In this document: positions 5,828-8,770 of the stretch, one piece after another
Numbering within the stretch: the stretch's first letter is position 1
How the letters are laid out: each line of letters starts with the position of its first letter
DNA from: JBOGGX01 sp050744245
Lineage (GTDB): Bacteria > Actinomycetota > Acidimicrobiia > Acidimicrobiales > JBOGGX01
Direction: 5' to 3'
DNA: 8,770 nucleotides
Assembly (NCBI GenBank): GCA_050744245.1
Contig: JBOGGX010000140.1
Span: 1-8,770, forward strand
Notes under the pieces: model-generated
What the model was told of the DNA's origin: nothing
The model's input: only the letters and a program-made list of their open reading frames with translations
Databases searched by the model: none
Translations under genes and position numbers: made by a program

Positions 5828-6298
5828 ATGCCGCGCAAGGGCCCGGCCCCCCGCCGGGAGTTGAATCCCGACCCGATCTACCACTCGGTGCTCGTCACCC
5901 AGGTCGTCAACAAGATCCTGGTCCGCGGCAAGCGCAGCCTGGCCGAGCGCACCGTCTACGACGCGCTGAACCAGATCGAGGAGAAGACCGGCGGGGAGCC
6001 GCTCTCCACGCTGAAGCGGGCGGTCGAGACGGTCAAGCCCCAGCTCGAGGTCAAGAGCCGCCGGGTCGGGGGCGCCACCTACCAGGTGCCGGTCGAGGTC
6101 AAGCCCCGCCGGGCCAACACCCTGGCCATCCGGTGGCTCACCAATTTCTCGCGTCAGCGGCGGGAGAAGACCATGGCCCAACGGCTGGCGGCCGAGCTCA
6201 TGGACGCGGCCAACGGACTCGGCGCGTCGGTGAAGCGCAAGGAAGACATGCACAAGATGGCCGAGTCCAACAAGGCCTTCGCCCATTATCGCTGGTAA
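5828..6298 (+). CDS. rpsG: 30S ribosomal protein S7
   Basis: A 156-residue S7, a primary 16S rRNA binder that starts assembly of the 30S head. It begins PRKGPAPRRELNPDPIY and contains VNKILVRGKRSLAERTVYDA, the RRVGGATYQVPVEV beta-hairpin block and MDAANGLGASVKRKEDMH, ending AHYRW. Length is the bacterial standard. The ATG follows AAGGAG (5814-5819), which lies within the end of rpsL, with an 8-base gap. In many bacteria S7 represses its own operon by binding the message; nothing in the 2-base gap before the gene suggests a dedicated site here. It is followed by an unusually structured 199-bp gap before fusA. Confidence 0.98.
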   Translation: MPRKGPAPRRELNPDPIYHSVLVTQVVNKILVRGKRSLAERTVYDALNQIEEKTGGEPLSTLKRAVETVKPQLEVKSRRVGGATYQVPVEVKPRRANTLAIRWLTNFSRQRREKTMAQRLAAELMDAANGLGASVKRKEDMHKMAESNKAFAHYRW

Positions 6299-6300
6299 AC

Positions 6301-6328
6301 CCGGCCGTGGCCGGTACAATTAACCGGC
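6301..6328 (+). promoter_or_regulatory. TACAAT promoter-like box framed by overlapping inverted repeats
   Basis: Just after the rpsG stop, CCGGCC-GT-GGCCGG (6301-6314) is a perfect inverted repeat, and GCCGGT (6310-6315) also pairs with ACCGGC (6323-6328). The two pairings share an arm and exclude each other. TACAAT (6315-6320) matches a strong -10 box and stands out in this GC-rich DNA, but no TTG-type -35 is seen at the right distance. It may be a fusA promoter with an operator, or an RNA hairpin at the end of the rpsG message. Confidence 0.4.
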
Positions 6329-6351
6329 TTGCCCGCAAGGAAGAGATCTTG

Positions 6352-6393
6352 ATGACCCAGGGGCGTCCCACGACGGAAGTCGACGTGAGCTAG
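6352..6393 (+). CDS. Putative 13-residue leader peptide upstream of fusA
   Basis: ATG 6352 opens a 13-codon frame reading MTQGRPTTEVDVS and ending at TAG 6391-6393. AGGAAG (6338-6343) precedes it by eight bases, a better ribosome site than the one in front of fusA itself. The stop codon abuts, and its last base joins, a run of alternative hairpins (6393-6422), so a terminating ribosome would cover the first arm. There is no run of one regulatory amino acid, so what it would sense is unclear. A chance ORF is possible in a sequence this GC-rich. Confidence 0.4.
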   Translation: MTQGRPTTEVDVS

Positions 6394-6422
6394 CCCCGCT
6401 CCGCGCGGGGGCATACCCCCGC
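6393..6422 (+). promoter_or_regulatory. Mutually exclusive hairpins, candidate attenuator element of fusA
   Basis: CCCCGC (6394-6399) can pair with GCGGGG (6405-6410) across a 5-base loop. GCGGGGG (6405-6411) can instead pair with CCCCCGC (6416-6422) around a CATA tetraloop, a perfect 7-bp stem. In addition GGGGC (6360-6364), inside the leader ORF, is complementary to GCCCC (6393-6397). Four segments can thus pair 1:2, 2:3 or 3:4, the layout typical of attenuators. The segments do not overlap the 12-bp stem downstream, so a classical antiterminator switch is not directly shown. Confidence 0.45.
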
Positions 6423-6436
6423 AGGTGTGCCGCCGC

Positions 6437-6464
6437 AACGACCGGGCCCGAGGCCCGGTCGTTT
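6437..6464 (+). terminator. Strong hairpin resembling an intrinsic terminator between rpsG and fusA
   Basis: AACGACCGGGCC (6437-6448) and GGCCCGGTCGTT (6452-6463) form a perfect 12-bp GC-rich stem with a CGA loop. Only TTT and then CC follow, so the U-tract is short. Actinobacterial terminators often have weak U-tracts. The stem ends 33 bases before the fusA ATG and could end rpsLG transcripts, limit read-through into fusA, or serve as an RNA-stability element. Confidence 0.55.
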
Positions 6465-6497
6465 CCATGTTCGCCGCACATCGAAAGTCGACGGCAG

Positions 6498-8582
<2,085 letters not shown>

Positions 8583-8610
8583 GCGTTGTCTTCCTTCCGT
8601 TCGTTTCAGA

Positions 8611-8625
8611 GAGGTCCAGAGAGTC
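8611..8625 (+). promoter_or_regulatory. Ribosome binding block of tuf
   Basis: GAGGTCCAGA (8611-8620) lies five bases before the tuf ATG, identical in sequence and spacing to the block before rpsL. The rest of the 43-bp fusA-tuf gap is a pyrimidine-rich stretch (TTGTCTTCCTTCCGTTCG) with no hairpin or promoter that I can support. Confidence 0.65.
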
Positions 8626-8770
8626 ATGGGTAAGGCGAAGTTTGATCGGAGTAAGCCTCATTTGAATGTGGGGACGATGGGTCATATTGATCATGGGAAG
8701 ACGACGTTGACGGCGGCGATCACGAAGGTGTTGGCCGAGGCGAACCCGAATGTGCAGTTCACGGCGTTTG
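8626..8770 (+). CDS. tuf: Translation elongation factor Tu, N-terminal start (partial)
   Basis: The first 48 residues of EF-Tu, the GTPase that delivers aminoacyl-tRNA to the ribosome; the gene runs off the window. It begins MGKAKFDRSKPHLNVGTMGH and has the P-loop GHIDHGKT at residues 19-26, which excludes EF-G or a SelB-like factor. The start is fixed by the GAGGT block and by the normal N-terminus. Codon choice is odd. Of 48 codons 30 end in G, 14 in T, 4 in C and none in A, with no C-ending codon among the first 31, whereas fusA next to it is dominated by C-ending codons. The protein itself looks ordinary. Confidence 0.96.
   Translation, partial: MGKAKFDRSKPHLNVGTMGHIDHGKTTLTAAITKVLAEANPNVQFTAF

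Noticed and set aside
6352..6393. Amino-acid-specific attenuation as in trp or his leaders
   Set aside because: The 13 codons contain no run of one amino acid, so if the leader matters it must sense something more general.

Overview
The window comes from a GC-rich bacterium. The str-operon proteins S12, S7, EF-G and EF-Tu, GTG/TTG starts and a TAGGAT-type -10 box point to Actinomycetota, perhaps Acidimicrobiia. That placement is inferred from protein and promoter style, not from a phylogeny.

Layout. Bases 1-288 are the 3' end of rpoC. Bases 5454-8770 hold rpsL, rpsG, fusA and the start of tuf, all on the + strand. Between these two blocks of core genes lie about 5.2 kb of accessory genes: an intact M20D amidohydrolase (+), a decayed M20 dipeptidase (-), an intact MalY/PatB-type PLP C-S lyase (+), a frameshifted alpha/beta hydrolase (-) and a divergent TetR-family regulator (+). 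The classical rpoBC-rpsLG-fusA-tuf run is therefore interrupted. Both minus-strand genes are damaged and all plus-strand genes are intact.

How the parts may work together. The amidohydrolase, dipeptidase and C-S lyase types could together have processed N-acylated or dipeptide cysteine S-conjugates; this is inference from family chemistry. The TetR gene and the alpha/beta hydrolase share a 79-bp divergent control region packed with AGTACTGT-type inverted repeats, which looks like a self-regulating switch. The rpsL-rpsG pair seems to have its own promoter (TTGCCC, 17 bp, TAGGAT) overlapping the tetR stop codon, so it need not depend on transcription from rpoBC.

Most notable non-coding structure. 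The 199-bp gap between rpsG and fusA contains a TACAAT box, a 13-codon leader ORF with a Shine-Dalgarno sequence, two mutually exclusive GC hairpins starting at the leader stop codon, and a perfect 12-bp stem resembling a terminator. This is a candidate attenuator for EF-G. The tuf start shows codon use strikingly unlike fusA: no C-ending codon in its first 31 codons. It shares an identical GAGGTCCAGA ribosome-binding block with rpsL. I see no tRNA, rRNA, CRISPR array or transposase gene.
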